From the NCBI RefSeq assembly GCF_016792905.1, contig NZ_JAEULP010000036.1, positions 44,109 to 108,108 of the forward strand: DNA of 64,000 nucleotides, read 5' to 3'. Origin of the DNA: Tabrizicola sp. Lineage in GTDB: Bacteria; Pseudomonadota; Alphaproteobacteria; Rhodobacterales; Rhodobacteraceae. Below are positions 32,041 to 41,074 of the stretch, piece by piece. Each line of letters starts with the position of its first letter. Position 1 is the first letter of the stretch. The notes below the pieces were generated by a model that did not search any database, was not told where the DNA came from, and saw nothing but the letters and a program-made list of their open reading frames with translations. The position numbers and the translations under genes were made by a program.

Positions 32041-35000
32041 TCAGTTGGGTAGGGTGTTGAGGGCGGCTTCGGTTTCGGCGAGCAGGATCGCGGCCTCGGC
32101 GGGGCCGAAGACCATGGGCGGTTTGATCTTCAGCACGTTGTCGTCCGGCCCGTCGGTCGAGGCGAGGACGCCGCGCAGGCGAAGTTGGTCGACGATGTGG
32201 TCGGCGGCTTCTGGTGCCGGGGTGCGGGCGGTGCGGTCGGTCACCAGTTCGACACCGATAAACAGGCCCATGCCGCGCACGTCGCCGATGATCGGGTGGC
32301 GGCGGGCAAGGTCGCGGTAGCCCTGCATCAGCGCCTCGCCGGTGGTGACGGCTTTGGCGGGAAGGTTTTCGGCCTCGATCACGTCAAGGACGGCATGGCC
32401 CACCGCCATCGACACCGGGTTGCCGCCGAAGGAGTTGAAATACTCCATCCCGTTGGCGAATTTCGCCGCGAGATCCGGCGTGGTGACCACGGCGGCCAAG
32501 GGGTGGCCGTTGCCGATGGGCTTGCCGAGGACGACGATGTCAGGCGTCACGCCCTGCGTGGCGAAGCCCCAGAAGGCGGGGCCGACGCGACCGAAGCCGC
32601 ATTGCACCTCGTCCGCGATGCAGATCCCGCCCCGGGCGCGGATGCGGGCGTAGACCTCGGCCAGATAGCCCTTGGGCAGGATGACCTGACCGCCGACGCC
32701 CGAGAGGGATTCGGCGATGAAGCTGGCCGCGCCGGTGCCGGTGCGCGCCTCCACGGCGTCAAGGCAGCGGTCGATGTCGGCGGCGTAGGCCGGGCCGCTA
32801 TCCGCGCCGCGATGCGGGCCACGGTAGGGATCGGGGAAGCTGGCGATCTGCACGAAGTCCGGCTGCGGGAAGCCGCCCTTGCGCTTGAACTTGTAGGGGC
32901 TGATCTCGACCGTGCCGCCGGAATTGCCGTGGTAGGCCCAGTCGAGGACGACGGTATCCTTCTTGCCCAAGGCGGTACGGGCGATGCGCAGCGCCAGCTC
33001 GTTCGCCTCGGTGCCGGAGTTGACGAAAGTGACCACGCGCAACTCGCCGGGCATGGCGGCGGCGATGCGTTCGGCCAGGCGCGGCATGGCCTCGTGCAGG
33101 TAGCGGGTGTTGGTGTTCAGTTCCGCCGCCTGCCGCGCGATGGCCGCCACCACATGCGGGTGGCAATGGCCGACATGGGTGATGTTGTTCACCGTATCGA
33201 GGTAGCGCCGCCCGGTATGGTCGATCAGCCAGGCGCCGCGACCGCGAACGATCTTCAGCTTCTCGCGGTAGGAGACGGAGAGCGAAGGGCCGATCACCTT
33301 CTGGCGGAGGGCGAGGAGGGCCTCCGGCGGCTCCGGGTCGAGGCGGAAGCTTTCCGGCTCCAGCCGCAGGAGAAGGTTCGCATCCGGGCTGATGTCGGCC
33401 CAGGTGTCCCAGAGGCTGTCATGTCCTACGCCGAAGAAGTTGCCAGCTTGCGTGAGGAGGCTGGTGACGACCTGCAAATGCAGATGCGGCGCCCAGCCGC
33501 CGTTCTCGTGCCAGTCGCCGAGATGGGCGATCAGGTCTCCGGCCTTGATCGCCTGTCCGGGGGTGCAGAGACCGGGCAGCGAGCCGCCGAGATGGCCGTA
33601 GAGGGTGAAGAACGGGCGGCCCTGTGCGGTTGCGTGCCGCAGGATCAGGGTGTGGCCATAGTCCAGCGGGTCGGCGTTGTAGGTGACGCTTTCGACCACG
33701 CCGTCCAGCGGCGCGTGGATCGCGGTGCCCGCCGGGGCGAAGATGTCGATGCCGAGGTGGCGGGTGCGGCGCTCCTCGCTGGCGGCGTCGGCGAACTGGG
33801 CGGCGGTGTAGACCGAGCGCTTCTCGCCGTAGAGGCCGAAGCCGAGGAAGGGGAGGTCTTGCGGCAAGTTGGCCGGGCGTTGCGCCTGCATCCAGCCGTC
33901 GAAGGCGCGGTCGGAGAAGGCGGGCATGTCGGGGCGGCTGCCATCGGTCGGCAGGGCGATGCGGGCGGCGCGGCGGGGGTCGGTCGACAGGATCGGGTGC
34001 AGGTCGCGGGTGGCAAGGTCGGCGGTGATGTCGCTGGCGCCGGGGATGGCCTCGTACCCGGCGGCCTTGCGGCAGAGGGCGATCAGGAAGGCGGGGTCGA
34101 TCTGGTCAAGCCGCTCCAGCAGGGCAAAGGCGGGGGCTTGCGAGATCAGCAGGTAGTCGTTCTCGGGGTGCAGCTTCGACTGGCGCGAGGAGAGGCAGAC
34201 CGAACAGACCAGCCGCATCCGCATCAGGTCGAAGGCCAGATCGGCCTCGTCCTCGGTCAGCGGGAAGGCCCCGGCGAAACCCCCGACCAGTGCGCGGGTG
34301 GCGGCGTAAAGGTCGGGCGTGTCAAGGAGGGCATAGGCCAGCGTGATCGCCAGTTCGTTGACCGTCCGGCCATGGCACATGTCGCCGAAGTCGATCAGCC
34401 CGGCGATGCGGCTGGGGTCGGCGGGGTCGGTGATGACGTTCCAGTCATTCGCATCCTGATGCAGGACTGAGGCGCGCAAGCCGGGAAGGCGGGGGAGGAT
34501 CTGCTTTTCGTAGCGGTCGAAAAGCCTTTTCACGATGTCGCGGCGGGCGGGGTCGGCGATGTCCTCGGCGTGGTCGCGAAGCTGGATCACATGGTCGAGC
34601 GACCAGGGAAACTCCGGGCGGAAGGCATGGCGGTGGCCGAAGCCCTGCATCGACCGGGTCAGGCCGCCCATGAAGCGGCCAAGGTTTGAAAGCTGCGCCA
34701 GTGAGCGCGGCGCTTCGGCGAGGGGCGTGCCGCCGACCCAGGTGACAAGGCGCAGCGCCGCTGGCTGGCCATTGACGCTGACTGTCGCGCGGTCGGCGCC
34801 GGAAAGCGTCGGCACCACGCGAGGGATGCCCGCCTGCCCCACCTGGGCAAGATGCAGCATCGTCGCGTTTTGCAGGTCGATCTGGCCGGGGTCTTCCGCC
34901 GGGTTGGCGATCTTCAGGACATACTCGCCGTCCTGGCAGACCAGCCGCGCGTTCTGGTCGCGCTCGGAGGGCAGCGGGCGCAGCGTGCCGGTCTTGCCGA

Positions 35001-35070
35001 AGTGCTGCGCGGCCAGCGCGACGAGGGTGTCCAGCGCGAAGGCGGGGTTGCTGGTGGCGAAGGCGGTCAT
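32041..35070 (-). CDS. APH kinase - M23 domain - class III phospho-lyase fusion
   Basis: A 1009-residue cytoplasmic fusion. Residues ~15-290 are an aminoglycoside-phosphotransferase-type kinase (catalytic HQDANDWN 204-211, metal-binding IDFGD 226-230). Residues ~430-540 are an M23/LytM-like beta barrel with the metal ligands kept (H438-x3-D442, H492 in YGHLG, H529-x-H531). Residues ~580-1005 are a class III aminotransferase fold with DEVQCGFGR and the PLP lysine K850 (LGKPIGNG). The outer domains match the human pair HYKK (hydroxylysine kinase) and PHYKPL/ETNPPL (phospho-lyases), so the protein probably phosphorylates an amino alcohol and then eliminates phosphate and ammonia. The M23 role is unknown. 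Its start overlaps the glycosidase stop (ATGA). Confidence 0.88.
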   Translation of the reverse strand: MTAFATSNPAFALDTLVALAAQHFGKTGTLRPLPSERDQNARLVCQDGEYVLKIANPAEDPGQIDLQNATMLHLAQVGQAGIPRVVPTLSGADRATVSVNGQPAALRLVTWVGGTPLAEAPRSLAQLSNLGRFMGGLTRSMQGFGHRHAFRPEFPWSLDHVIQLRDHAEDIADPARRDIVKRLFDRYEKQILPRLPGLRASVLHQDANDWNVITDPADPSRIAGLIDFGDMCHGRTVNELAITLAYALLDTPDLYAATRALVGGFAGAFPLTEDEADLAFDLMRMRLVCSVCLSSRQSKLHPENDYLLISQAPAFALLERLDQIDPAFLIALCRKAAGYEAIPGASDITADLATRDLHPILSTDPRRAARIALPTDGSRPDMPAFSDRAFDGWMQAQRPANLPQDLPFLGFGLYGEKRSVYTAAQFADAASEERRTRHLGIDIFAPAGTAIHAPLDGVVESVTYNADPLDYGHTLILRHATAQGRPFFTLYGHLGGSLPGLCTPGQAIKAGDLIAHLGDWHENGGWAPHLHLQVVTSLLTQAGNFFGVGHDSLWDTWADISPDANLLLRLEPESFRLDPEPPEALLALRQKVIGPSLSVSYREKLKIVRGRGAWLIDHTGRRYLDTVNNITHVGHCHPHVVAAIARQAAELNTNTRYLHEAMPRLAERIAAAMPGELRVVTFVNSGTEANELALRIARTALGKKDTVVLDWAYHGNSGGTVEISPYKFKRKGGFPQPDFVQIASFPDPYRGPHRGADSGPAYAADIDRCLDAVEARTGTGAASFIAESLSGVGGQVILPKGYLAEVYARIRARGGICIADEVQCGFGRVGPAFWGFATQGVTPDIVVLGKPIGNGHPLAAVVTTPDLAAKFANGMEYFNSFGGNPVSMAVGHAVLDVIEAENLPAKAVTTGEALMQGYRDLARRHPIIGDVRGMGLFIGVELVTDRTARTPAPEAADHIVDQLRLRGVLASTDGPDDNVLKIKPPMVFGPAEAAILLAETEAALNTLPN

Positions 35071-36845
35071 TTCAGGTCTTCTCGTTTTGCAGCGCGGGCC
35101 AGCCAGTCGGCGAAGACCAGATAGACCGCCGAAGTCCAGGCGAAGGCCCGGTCGCGCAGGCCCGCGCCGGTGAGGGCGTCGAAGTTTTCGGCCATGCCCG
35201 AGGTTTCGCACAACCGGCAGAAGCGCCGGGCGATGTCGGCGGCAAGGTCGATGCGGTTCTGGCGGCGCAGACCGTCCCAGAGCAGCATCGTCGTCGGCGC
35301 CCAGATCGGCCCGCGCCAGTAACCGTCGGGTTCGTAAAGCGGGCTTTGCGGGCGTTCGGTGGCGGGGCCCCAGGCGGTGATCCAACCTTGGCCGAGACGG
35401 GTGATCAGGCGGGCGGCGATGTCGCTCGGCAGGCGGGGGCCGAGGAGGAGGGGCATGAAGCCGATCAGGCTTTCGTCCGTCCGCAGCCTGTCGGGGTTCG
35501 AGGCCAGCCGGGTGCCGAAGGTCTCGCCGGTCCAGAGGGTGAGAAGGAGGGCGGTGAGTTTGTCGGCCTCGCCCTGCCAGTGCGCAGCGCGGGCGGGGTC
35601 AAGCCGGGCAAGACAATCGCAGCTCAGGATCAGGAAGCTGGGCAGGTCGGGCGAGATCACTGGCCCGCCCTCGGCGAAGAAGCTGGCGTTGTCCCAGCCG
35701 GAATCGTTGCCGTGGAAATAGGCGGGGAGGCTTTGTTCGCCCTTGCGGGCATGGGTCAGCCAGTAGGACAGTTGCCGTTCCAGCCAGGGCACCAGCGCGC
35801 GGCGGCGGTCCTCGGTCAGCCAGTCGGGGTGGTCCTCGATCAGCCGCAGGATGGCCCAGCCGTGGACCGGGGGCTTGGAAAAGGCAAAGCTCGCCTCGCG
35901 GTCATTGACGAAGTCCGGCAGCAGGCCCGAGGGGTGCTGGTGGTCGAAGATCGCGGCGAACTGGTCGAAAGCGAGAGCGGGGTCCATTGCCGCGACGCCG
36001 AGGGCGGAGAAGGCGTTGTCCCAGGACCAGATGTTGATCATGTGGTTCTTCGACATGAAGACGGCGGGTCGGGTCAGGGTGCCAGCGGCAGGGACGGTGT
36101 TGGCCCAGAGGAGCCAGGCGGCAAGGGTTCGGGCCTCGGGTTGGCCCCCGTCCGGGGTGCGGGCCAGCCAAGCCGCGAAATCGGCGGCTGTACTCGCGCG
36201 GGCTTGGTCAAAGGTTTCGCGCGACGGGGCGAGTGGGACGGCGGGAAAGAGGTCGATGGTGCCTTCGAAGTCGGCATCACCGCCGAAGACCATTGCCACG
36301 TTGTCCGCATGGTCCCGCCGCCAGTCGCCGGTGACATGGACCGACCCCTTGGCCACACGCGGCAGAAGGCGGGTGTTCTCATAGGCCGCGACCAGGCAAT
36401 GCTCGCCCATTGGGGTGCGATAGGCGTAGTCGTAGCGCGAGCCTTCCAGCGCGAAGGTGACGGGCACGCCCCGCCCGCGCAGATGCAAGCACTCGCCTTC
36501 GCCAATAGTGAACTCGACCCGACCCTGTGGCGTTTCCGCGGTAAGGAGATCGGGCGAGAGGGTCCAAACCACATCGCCTTTGCCGACCATGATCCGGCAC
36601 AGCCGCCCGAGCGACGGCTTCAGGTCGCCCCCCTTCACCAGCCGCAGCCAGACCGCGCCGTCCATGTTGGACAGGGTCAGGAACCGGCCGAAGCGGCTGA
36701 AGGGGATATGGACGAAGTCGAACAGTCGCTGCCCGTCGCCGACCCCGATGTCTTCGAAGACATCGGATCGGAGCCTTTGAAGGCTCCGATGCGGAGTTTT
36801 CGAAAACTCCGCCTCCCGCGCGCCAAGGGTGGTGGGGCCTGCCAT
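35067..36845 (-). CDS. GH63-like (clan GH-G) alpha-glucosidase
   Basis: Predicted (alpha/alpha)6-barrel glycoside hydrolase of 592 residues, cytoplasmic, related to GH63 and the bacterial glucosylglycerate/mannosylglycerate hydrolases. An N-terminal beta-sandwich part (about 35-220) precedes the barrel, with WSWDNAF, DSGWDNASFF and GYWRGPIW (508-515) as hallmark blocks; the Asp in WDNA and later glutamates would be catalytic. Eukaryotic GH63 cleaves alpha-1,2-glucose. The ATG at 36845, 2 bases after the permease stop, is the only good start, and residues 12-34 are then encoded by a 68-base palindromic element. Tightly linked to the sugar ABC genes and the kinase fusion. Confidence 0.82.
   Translation of the reverse strand: MAGPTTLGAREAEFSKTPHRSLQRLRSDVFEDIGVGDGQRLFDFVHIPFSRFGRFLTLSNMDGAVWLRLVKGGDLKPSLGRLCRIMVGKGDVVWTLSPDLLTAETPQGRVEFTIGEGECLHLRGRGVPVTFALEGSRYDYAYRTPMGEHCLVAAYENTRLLPRVAKGSVHVTGDWRRDHADNVAMVFGGDADFEGTIDLFPAVPLAPSRETFDQARASTAADFAAWLARTPDGGQPEARTLAAWLLWANTVPAAGTLTRPAVFMSKNHMINIWSWDNAFSALGVAAMDPALAFDQFAAIFDHQHPSGLLPDFVNDREASFAFSKPPVHGWAILRLIEDHPDWLTEDRRRALVPWLERQLSYWLTHARKGEQSLPAYFHGNDSGWDNASFFAEGGPVISPDLPSFLILSCDCLARLDPARAAHWQGEADKLTALLLTLWTGETFGTRLASNPDRLRTDESLIGFMPLLLGPRLPSDIAARLITRLGQGWITAWGPATERPQSPLYEPDGYWRGPIWAPTTMLLWDGLRRQNRIDLAADIARRFCRLCETSGMAENFDALTGAGLRDRAFAWTSAVYLVFADWLARAAKREDLK
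36745..36812. repeat. 68-base triple-palindrome element (copy 2) in coding sequence
   Basis: Palindromes at 36745-36766 (22 bases), 36769-36788 (20 bases) and 36791-36812 (22 bases), in the same order and spacing as the copy at 4953-5020; the middle palindrome is identical to the one there. Here it lies 33 bases inside the GH63-like gene and is read in frame. Confidence 0.88.
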
Positions 36846-36847
36846 GA

Positions 36848-37660
36848 TCAGCCCTTCACCGAGGAGCCGAGCGCGTTGTCCATGATGTAGCGCTGGACGA
36901 AGAAGAACAGGACCAGGGGCGGCAGGCACAGGATCACCGTGATCGCGGCGATGGCAATGTTGTCGACGTCATGCCGCCCCTGGAAGAGGCCAAGTCCCAG
37001 CGGCAAGGTGTATTTCGTCTGGTCGTTCAGATAGATCAGGGGCCCCAGGTAATCGTTCCAGGCGTTCATGAAGTGGAACGTCCCGACCAGCACCAGACCC
37101 GGCACCATCAGCGGCAGGTGGATGCGCCAGTAGAGCTGCCAGGCATTGGCGCCATCCATCCGGGCGGCCTCGTCGATCTCCATCGGCACGGTCATGATGT
37201 ATTGCCGGAGAAGGAAGATGAAGAACGCCTCGCCGAACCAGGCCGGGATGATCAAGGGCTTCAACGTGTTGATCCAGCCAAGGAGATTGAACTCCATGTA
37301 GAGCGGGATCATCTTGACGTCCCAGGGGATCATCATCGTCGCCAAGAGCAGGACGAAGATCGGGTCGCGGCCGGGGAAGCGGAAGCGGGCGAAGCCGAAG
37401 GCCACCAGCGAGGAGGAGAAGACCTGGCCGATGGTCGACAGGACCACGACGGTCGTCGAGTTCCACAGATAGGTGCCGAAGGGCTGCTTGGCCCAGCTTT
37501 CGGGGAAGTTCGCCCAACGCCAGTCCTCGGGCCAGAAGACCGGGGGCCAGGTGACAAGCTCCGCCTCGGTCTTCACCGCGGTCAGCAGGGTCCAGAGGAA
37601 CGGCGCAACGAACAACGCCGACAGGAAGATCAGCGCGCCATAGGTGAGGGTTCTAACCAT
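36848..37660 (-). CDS. Carbohydrate ABC transporter permease (MalG type)
   Basis: CUT1-family inner-membrane permease of 270 residues with about six helices. The EAA loop is EAARMDGANAWQLYWRIHLP. It begins with a hydrophobic helix after MVRT and ends PLVLFFFVQRYIMDNALGSSVKG-like, typical for MalG proteins. It overlaps the upstream MalF-type gene by 8 bases and is followed after 2 bases by the glycosidase gene, so sugar uptake and hydrolysis are translated together. Confidence 0.93.
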   Translation of the reverse strand: MVRTLTYGALIFLSALFVAPFLWTLLTAVKTEAELVTWPPVFWPEDWRWANFPESWAKQPFGTYLWNSTTVVVLSTIGQVFSSSLVAFGFARFRFPGRDPIFVLLLATMMIPWDVKMIPLYMEFNLLGWINTLKPLIIPAWFGEAFFIFLLRQYIMTVPMEIDEAARMDGANAWQLYWRIHLPLMVPGLVLVGTFHFMNAWNDYLGPLIYLNDQTKYTLPLGLGLFQGRHDVDNIAIAAITVILCLPPLVLFFFVQRYIMDNALGSSVKG

Positions 37661-38573
37661 TGCCGCCCCCCTTCACTTCGCCTTCGTAATGCACCCAGGC
37701 GGCGGAGTATTTCAGGACGATCATGCTGAGGGTCAGGATGATCAGGAACATCACCCAGCTCATCGCCGCCGCATAGCCCATGTCGTGGAACTTGAAGGCG
37801 TTGTCGTAGATGTACATCGCGAAGAAATACGTGGAGTTGAGCGGCCCGCCCTTGGTGAGGAGAAGCGCGATGGTCAGTTGCTGGAAGGCCGAGATCAGCG
37901 AGGTGATGAAGGTGAAGAGGAGCATCGGCGACAGCATCGGGATGGTGATGTAGACCGTCTGCGCCCAGGCGGGCACGCCCGAGATGCGGGCGGCCTCGTA
38001 CAACTCCTTCGGGATGGATTGCAGCCCCGCCAGCAGGATCAGCATGGTGCCGCCCAGCCCCCAGAGCGAGGCGATGATGATGGCAAGGATCGACCAGTTT
38101 GGGTCGCCCAGCCAGTTCGGGCCATCGACGCCCAGCAGCGACAGGCCGTAGTTCAAGAGGCCGTAATCCTTGGAGTAGATCCATTTCCAGATCATCACCA
38201 AGGCCACGCCCGAGATGATCGAGGGCAGGTAGAAGGCGGTGCGGAAGAGCGCCGTGCCGCGCACCTTGACGTTCAGAAGGACCGCCAGAAGGAACGACAG
38301 CAGGATGTTCAGCGGCACGAAGATCGCGGCAAATTTCACTGTGACGCCAAGGCTTTGCCAGAACTTCGGGTCCTGGGTCAGCATCACGCGGTAGTTGTCG
38401 AAGCCGACGAAGCGGCGCTCGCCCACCACCGGCCAGTCATGCAGGCTCATGACCAGCGAGAAGATCATTGGTCCAAGGGTGAAGAACAGGAACCCGAGTA
38501 TCCACGGAGAGATGAAGAGCCAGGGCACCAGGCAAGGCCTGCGTCGGGAGGAAATCCGTCGGGCGTCTGACAT
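37653..38573 (-). CDS. Carbohydrate ABC transporter permease (MalF type)
   Basis: CUT1-family permease of 306 residues with six predicted helices and the EAA loop EAARISGVPAWAQTVYITIP. The basic N-terminus (RRISSRRRPCLV) precedes the first helix. It pairs with the MalG-type gene downstream (8-base overlap) and follows the binding-protein gene by 37 bases. Substrate is not evident from the sequence; context suggests an oligosaccharide or glycoside. Confidence 0.93.
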   Translation of the reverse strand: MSDARRISSRRRPCLVPWLFISPWILGFLFFTLGPMIFSLVMSLHDWPVVGERRFVGFDNYRVMLTQDPKFWQSLGVTVKFAAIFVPLNILLSFLLAVLLNVKVRGTALFRTAFYLPSIISGVALVMIWKWIYSKDYGLLNYGLSLLGVDGPNWLGDPNWSILAIIIASLWGLGGTMLILLAGLQSIPKELYEAARISGVPAWAQTVYITIPMLSPMLLFTFITSLISAFQQLTIALLLTKGGPLNSTYFFAMYIYDNAFKFHDMGYAAAMSWVMFLIILTLSMIVLKYSAAWVHYEGEVKGGGNG

Positions 38574-38610
38574 GGCTCTGGCCTTATCTCTCCGTGGAAC
38601 CCTTGCGGCC

Positions 38611-39840
38611 TCAGTTCAGGAACCGAGCCGAAGCGGCAACGGCTTCGTCGAGATGGGCCTTGGCATTGCCCTGCTCGACCATCACCGATTCAATCGCCAG
38701 CGCCAGGTTGGCCTGGATCTGGCCCCAGTTCGGGTTCTTCAGGAAAGCGTTGGTCTCGCGGTTGGACACGGCCAGCATGTCGAAGAACGGCTTGGTGATC
38801 GGGTCGGTCGCGAGGCCCAGCTTTTCGGCCACGGAAGTGCGGATCGGCAGGTCGTTCGTGCGCATCTCGACCGCCTCGGGGGTGGAGAAGAACTTGACGA
38901 ACTTCCAGGCCAGCTCCGGGTCCTTGGCGTTGGCAGAGATCGACAGGCCAGAGGCGCCGATCACCGAATGCACCGGTTTGTCACCGAAGGCGGGCAGCGG
39001 TGCGACGCCATAGTTGATGCCGGACTCGTCGATCCCGGTCTTCGACCACATCGCCGACTGGAACATGGCAATCTTGCCGGTCTTGAACAGCGCCGAACCG
39101 GGGGTGTCGTCGCCGATGTTCAGCGCCACGGCCTCTTCGGTCTTGATCATGTCGGCGAACATGTCCAGCACCTCGGCGGCCTCCGGGCTGTTCATGTAGC
39201 CCTCCAGCACCTTGCCGTCGTCGGAGATATACTTGGTGCCGTTCGACCAGAAGAACTGCTCGAAATCGAACGGGTCGGGCTTGGCATCGACGGCGAAACC
39301 GTAGGTCTTGGTCTCGGCATTGCGGAACTTGGCGGCGTCAGTGCGAAGGTCGGCCCAGGTCCAGCCCGCCTGCGGTTCCGGCACCCCGGCGGCGGCGAAC
39401 ATGTCCTTGTTGTAGAAGACGACCTGCGTGGTGAAGCCGATCGGCATGGCATAGGTCTTGCCTTCGATCTTCGAGATGTTCATCAGCCCGGCGGGGATGT
39501 CATCGAGGTTCAGCTCGGCCGCATCGCGGGAAATCAGGTCGTCCAGCGGCAGGAGCGCGTCCTTGTAGGCCGGGAAGTTCCACATATACATCAGGTCCGG
39601 CGCATCGCCGGCCCCCATCGCGGCGGTCAGCTTGTCGTCAAACCCGTCGCCGTAGAGCTCGATCTGCACTTTCACGCCGGGGTTGGCTTCCTGAAACTTG
39701 TCCACGATGGCCTGGTTGATGGCGATGCTTTCCGGGTCGGTGTTCCAGGTGGCAAAGCGCAGCACCTGATCCTCGGCGAAGCTCGCGCCGGGCAGGGCCA
39801 GGATCGTCGCCGCCAGAAGCGTGCGCCTGGTGATCTTCAT
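38611..39840 (-). CDS. Periplasmic sugar-binding protein (ABC type 1)
   Basis: Extracellular solute-binding protein family 1, 409 residues, with a signal peptide that includes a twin-arginine-like start (KITRRTLLAATILALPGASFA) cut near residue 22. The mature protein opens with DQVLRFATWNTDPES and has the usual DAPDLMYMWNFP and MPIGFTTQVVFYNKDMF segments of oligosaccharide-binding proteins. It provides specificity for the MalF/MalG/ATPase transporter around it. The gap to the ATPase gene is only 12 bases; here the ATPase gene comes first. Confidence 0.93.
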   Translation of the reverse strand: MKITRRTLLAATILALPGASFAEDQVLRFATWNTDPESIAINQAIVDKFQEANPGVKVQIELYGDGFDDKLTAAMGAGDAPDLMYMWNFPAYKDALLPLDDLISRDAAELNLDDIPAGLMNISKIEGKTYAMPIGFTTQVVFYNKDMFAAAGVPEPQAGWTWADLRTDAAKFRNAETKTYGFAVDAKPDPFDFEQFFWSNGTKYISDDGKVLEGYMNSPEAAEVLDMFADMIKTEEAVALNIGDDTPGSALFKTGKIAMFQSAMWSKTGIDESGINYGVAPLPAFGDKPVHSVIGASGLSISANAKDPELAWKFVKFFSTPEAVEMRTNDLPIRTSVAEKLGLATDPITKPFFDMLAVSNRETNAFLKNPNWGQIQANLALAIESVMVEQGNAKAHLDEAVAASARFLN

Positions 39841-39852
39841 CGGTCTTCCTCC

Positions 39853-40998
39853 CTATGGTCGGGCCGGTTCTGTCGGCCCCTCGGTTTCGGTGATCAGCGC
39901 TTCGGTTGCCGCGTCCAGCTTGCGGGGCAGTGCCCGACCGTCGGCGTCGAAGACATGCGCATCGGCGGACGGGATGCGCAGCCGAACGGTGTCGCGGGCG
40001 CGGGCCGGATGGGTGCCGTCGGTGATGACGACAACCTGCCCGCCCGTCGCAAGGTCGACGTGTAGATGGTTCTCGGTCCCCAGCCGTTCGGCCAGCCGCA
40101 CGGTGCCGGAGAGCTGGCCATCGGCGGCAATCTCCAGCCGGTCGGGGCGAATGCCCAACGTGACGGGGCCGCTGGGGTCGATCGGGTGGTGCCCGGCGGT
40201 CGGAACCGTCAGGGATGCGCCATTCAGTGCCAGCGCGATGCTGTCCGCTCCCTGCCCTGCCACCCGCGCCGGGAGAAGGTTCATCTGCGGGCTGCCGATG
40301 AACCCGGCGACGAACAGGTTCGCCGGGCGGTGGAACAGCTCCAGCGGGCGACCCACCTGCGCGACATGGCCCTTGTCCAGCACCACCACCAGATCGGACA
40401 GGGTCATCGCCTCGATCTGGTCATGGGTGACATAGATCATCGTCACCCCCAGCCGGTCATGCAGCGCGGAGAGCTCGGCCCGCATGGTGACACGCAGGCT
40501 GGCGTCAAGGTTCGACAGCGGCTCGTCCAAGAGGAACAGTTGCGGCTGACGGGTGATCGCCCGGCCGATGGCGACCCGCTGGCGCTGCCCGCCGGACAGC
40601 TGGCGCGGCTTGCGGTCCAGAAGCTCGGTGATGCGCAGGATCTCGGCGGCGTTCTTGACCCGGGCGGCGATCTCGGCGGCGGGCATCCCGTTCAGCGACA
40701 GGCCGAAGGCCATGTTCTTCCGCACGGTCATATGGGGATAAAGCGCGTAGTTCTGGAACACCATCGCGATGTCCCGCTTGGCCGAGGGCAGATCAGTGAT
40801 TTCACGCCCGCCAAGGGCGATGCGGCCTTCGGTCAGCTCTTCCAGCCCGGCGATGCAGCGCAGAAGCGTGGACTTGCCGCAGCCCGAGGGGCCAAGAAAG
40901 CTGACAAAGGCGCCGTCCGGGATCTCCAGGTCGATCCCCTTCAGCACGTCGACCGCGCCGAATGACTTTCGCAGCCCGGAAACCCGCAATCCAGCCAA
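39853..40998 (-). CDS. Sugar ABC transporter ATPase (UgpC/MalK type)
   Basis: Nucleotide-binding subunit of 381 residues. Walker A GPSGCGKST (36-44), signature [15 protein letters not shown], Walker B LFLLDEPLSNLDA and the H-loop YVTHDQ are intact; the C-terminal ~120 residues form the OB-fold regulatory domain typical of CUT1 ATPases. It is the first gene of the long minus-strand run that reaches the SDR gene, starting 76 bases after the XRE-cupin gene; a LacI-like operator lies in that gap. Confidence 0.94.
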   Translation of the reverse strand: MAGLRVSGLRKSFGAVDVLKGIDLEIPDGAFVSFLGPSGCGKSTLLRCIAGLEELTEGRIALGGREITDLPSAKRDIAMVFQNYALYPHMTVRKNMAFGLSLNGMPAAEIAARVKNAAEILRITELLDRKPRQLSGGQRQRVAIGRAITRQPQLFLLDEPLSNLDASLRVTMRAELSALHDRLGVTMIYVTHDQIEAMTLSDLVVVLDKGHVAQVGRPLELFHRPANLFVAGFIGSPQMNLLPARVAGQGADSIALALNGASLTVPTAGHHPIDPSGPVTLGIRPDRLEIAADGQLSGTVRLAERLGTENHLHVDLATGGQVVVITDGTHPARARDTVRLRIPSADAHVFDADGRALPRKLDAATEALITETEGPTEPARP

Positions 40999-41037
40999 AC
41001 GTCAGACCCTCCCAAGACTCACGCTTGAAGGAAGGCT

Positions 41038-41070
41038 ATACGTTTTTATTCCTGTTGAAAACGTTTTTAT
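41038..41070 (-). promoter_or_regulatory. Candidate LacI-family operators before the ABC run
   Basis: The short gap holds a direct repeat acgtttttat (41040-41049 and 41061-41070) with exactly 21 bases between equivalent positions; the second copy is part of a perfect CG-centred palindrome AAAACGTTTT (41058-41067). CG-centred palindromes are typical LacI-family sites, and the region is strikingly A+T-rich for this genome. Confidence 0.45.
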
Positions 41071-41074
41071 TTGA

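Noticed and set aside
32185-34470. 761-codon plus-strand frame opposite the kinase/phospho-lyase fusion
   Set aside because: Shadow frame: composition follows codon-position bias of the true gene and it has no ribosome site or motif.
32041-35385. Longer form of the fusion protein starting at 35385
   Set aside because: The extra 105 residues overlap the GH63-like gene and are Arg/Pro-rich; the ATG at 35070 gives a normal ATGA overlap and protein start.
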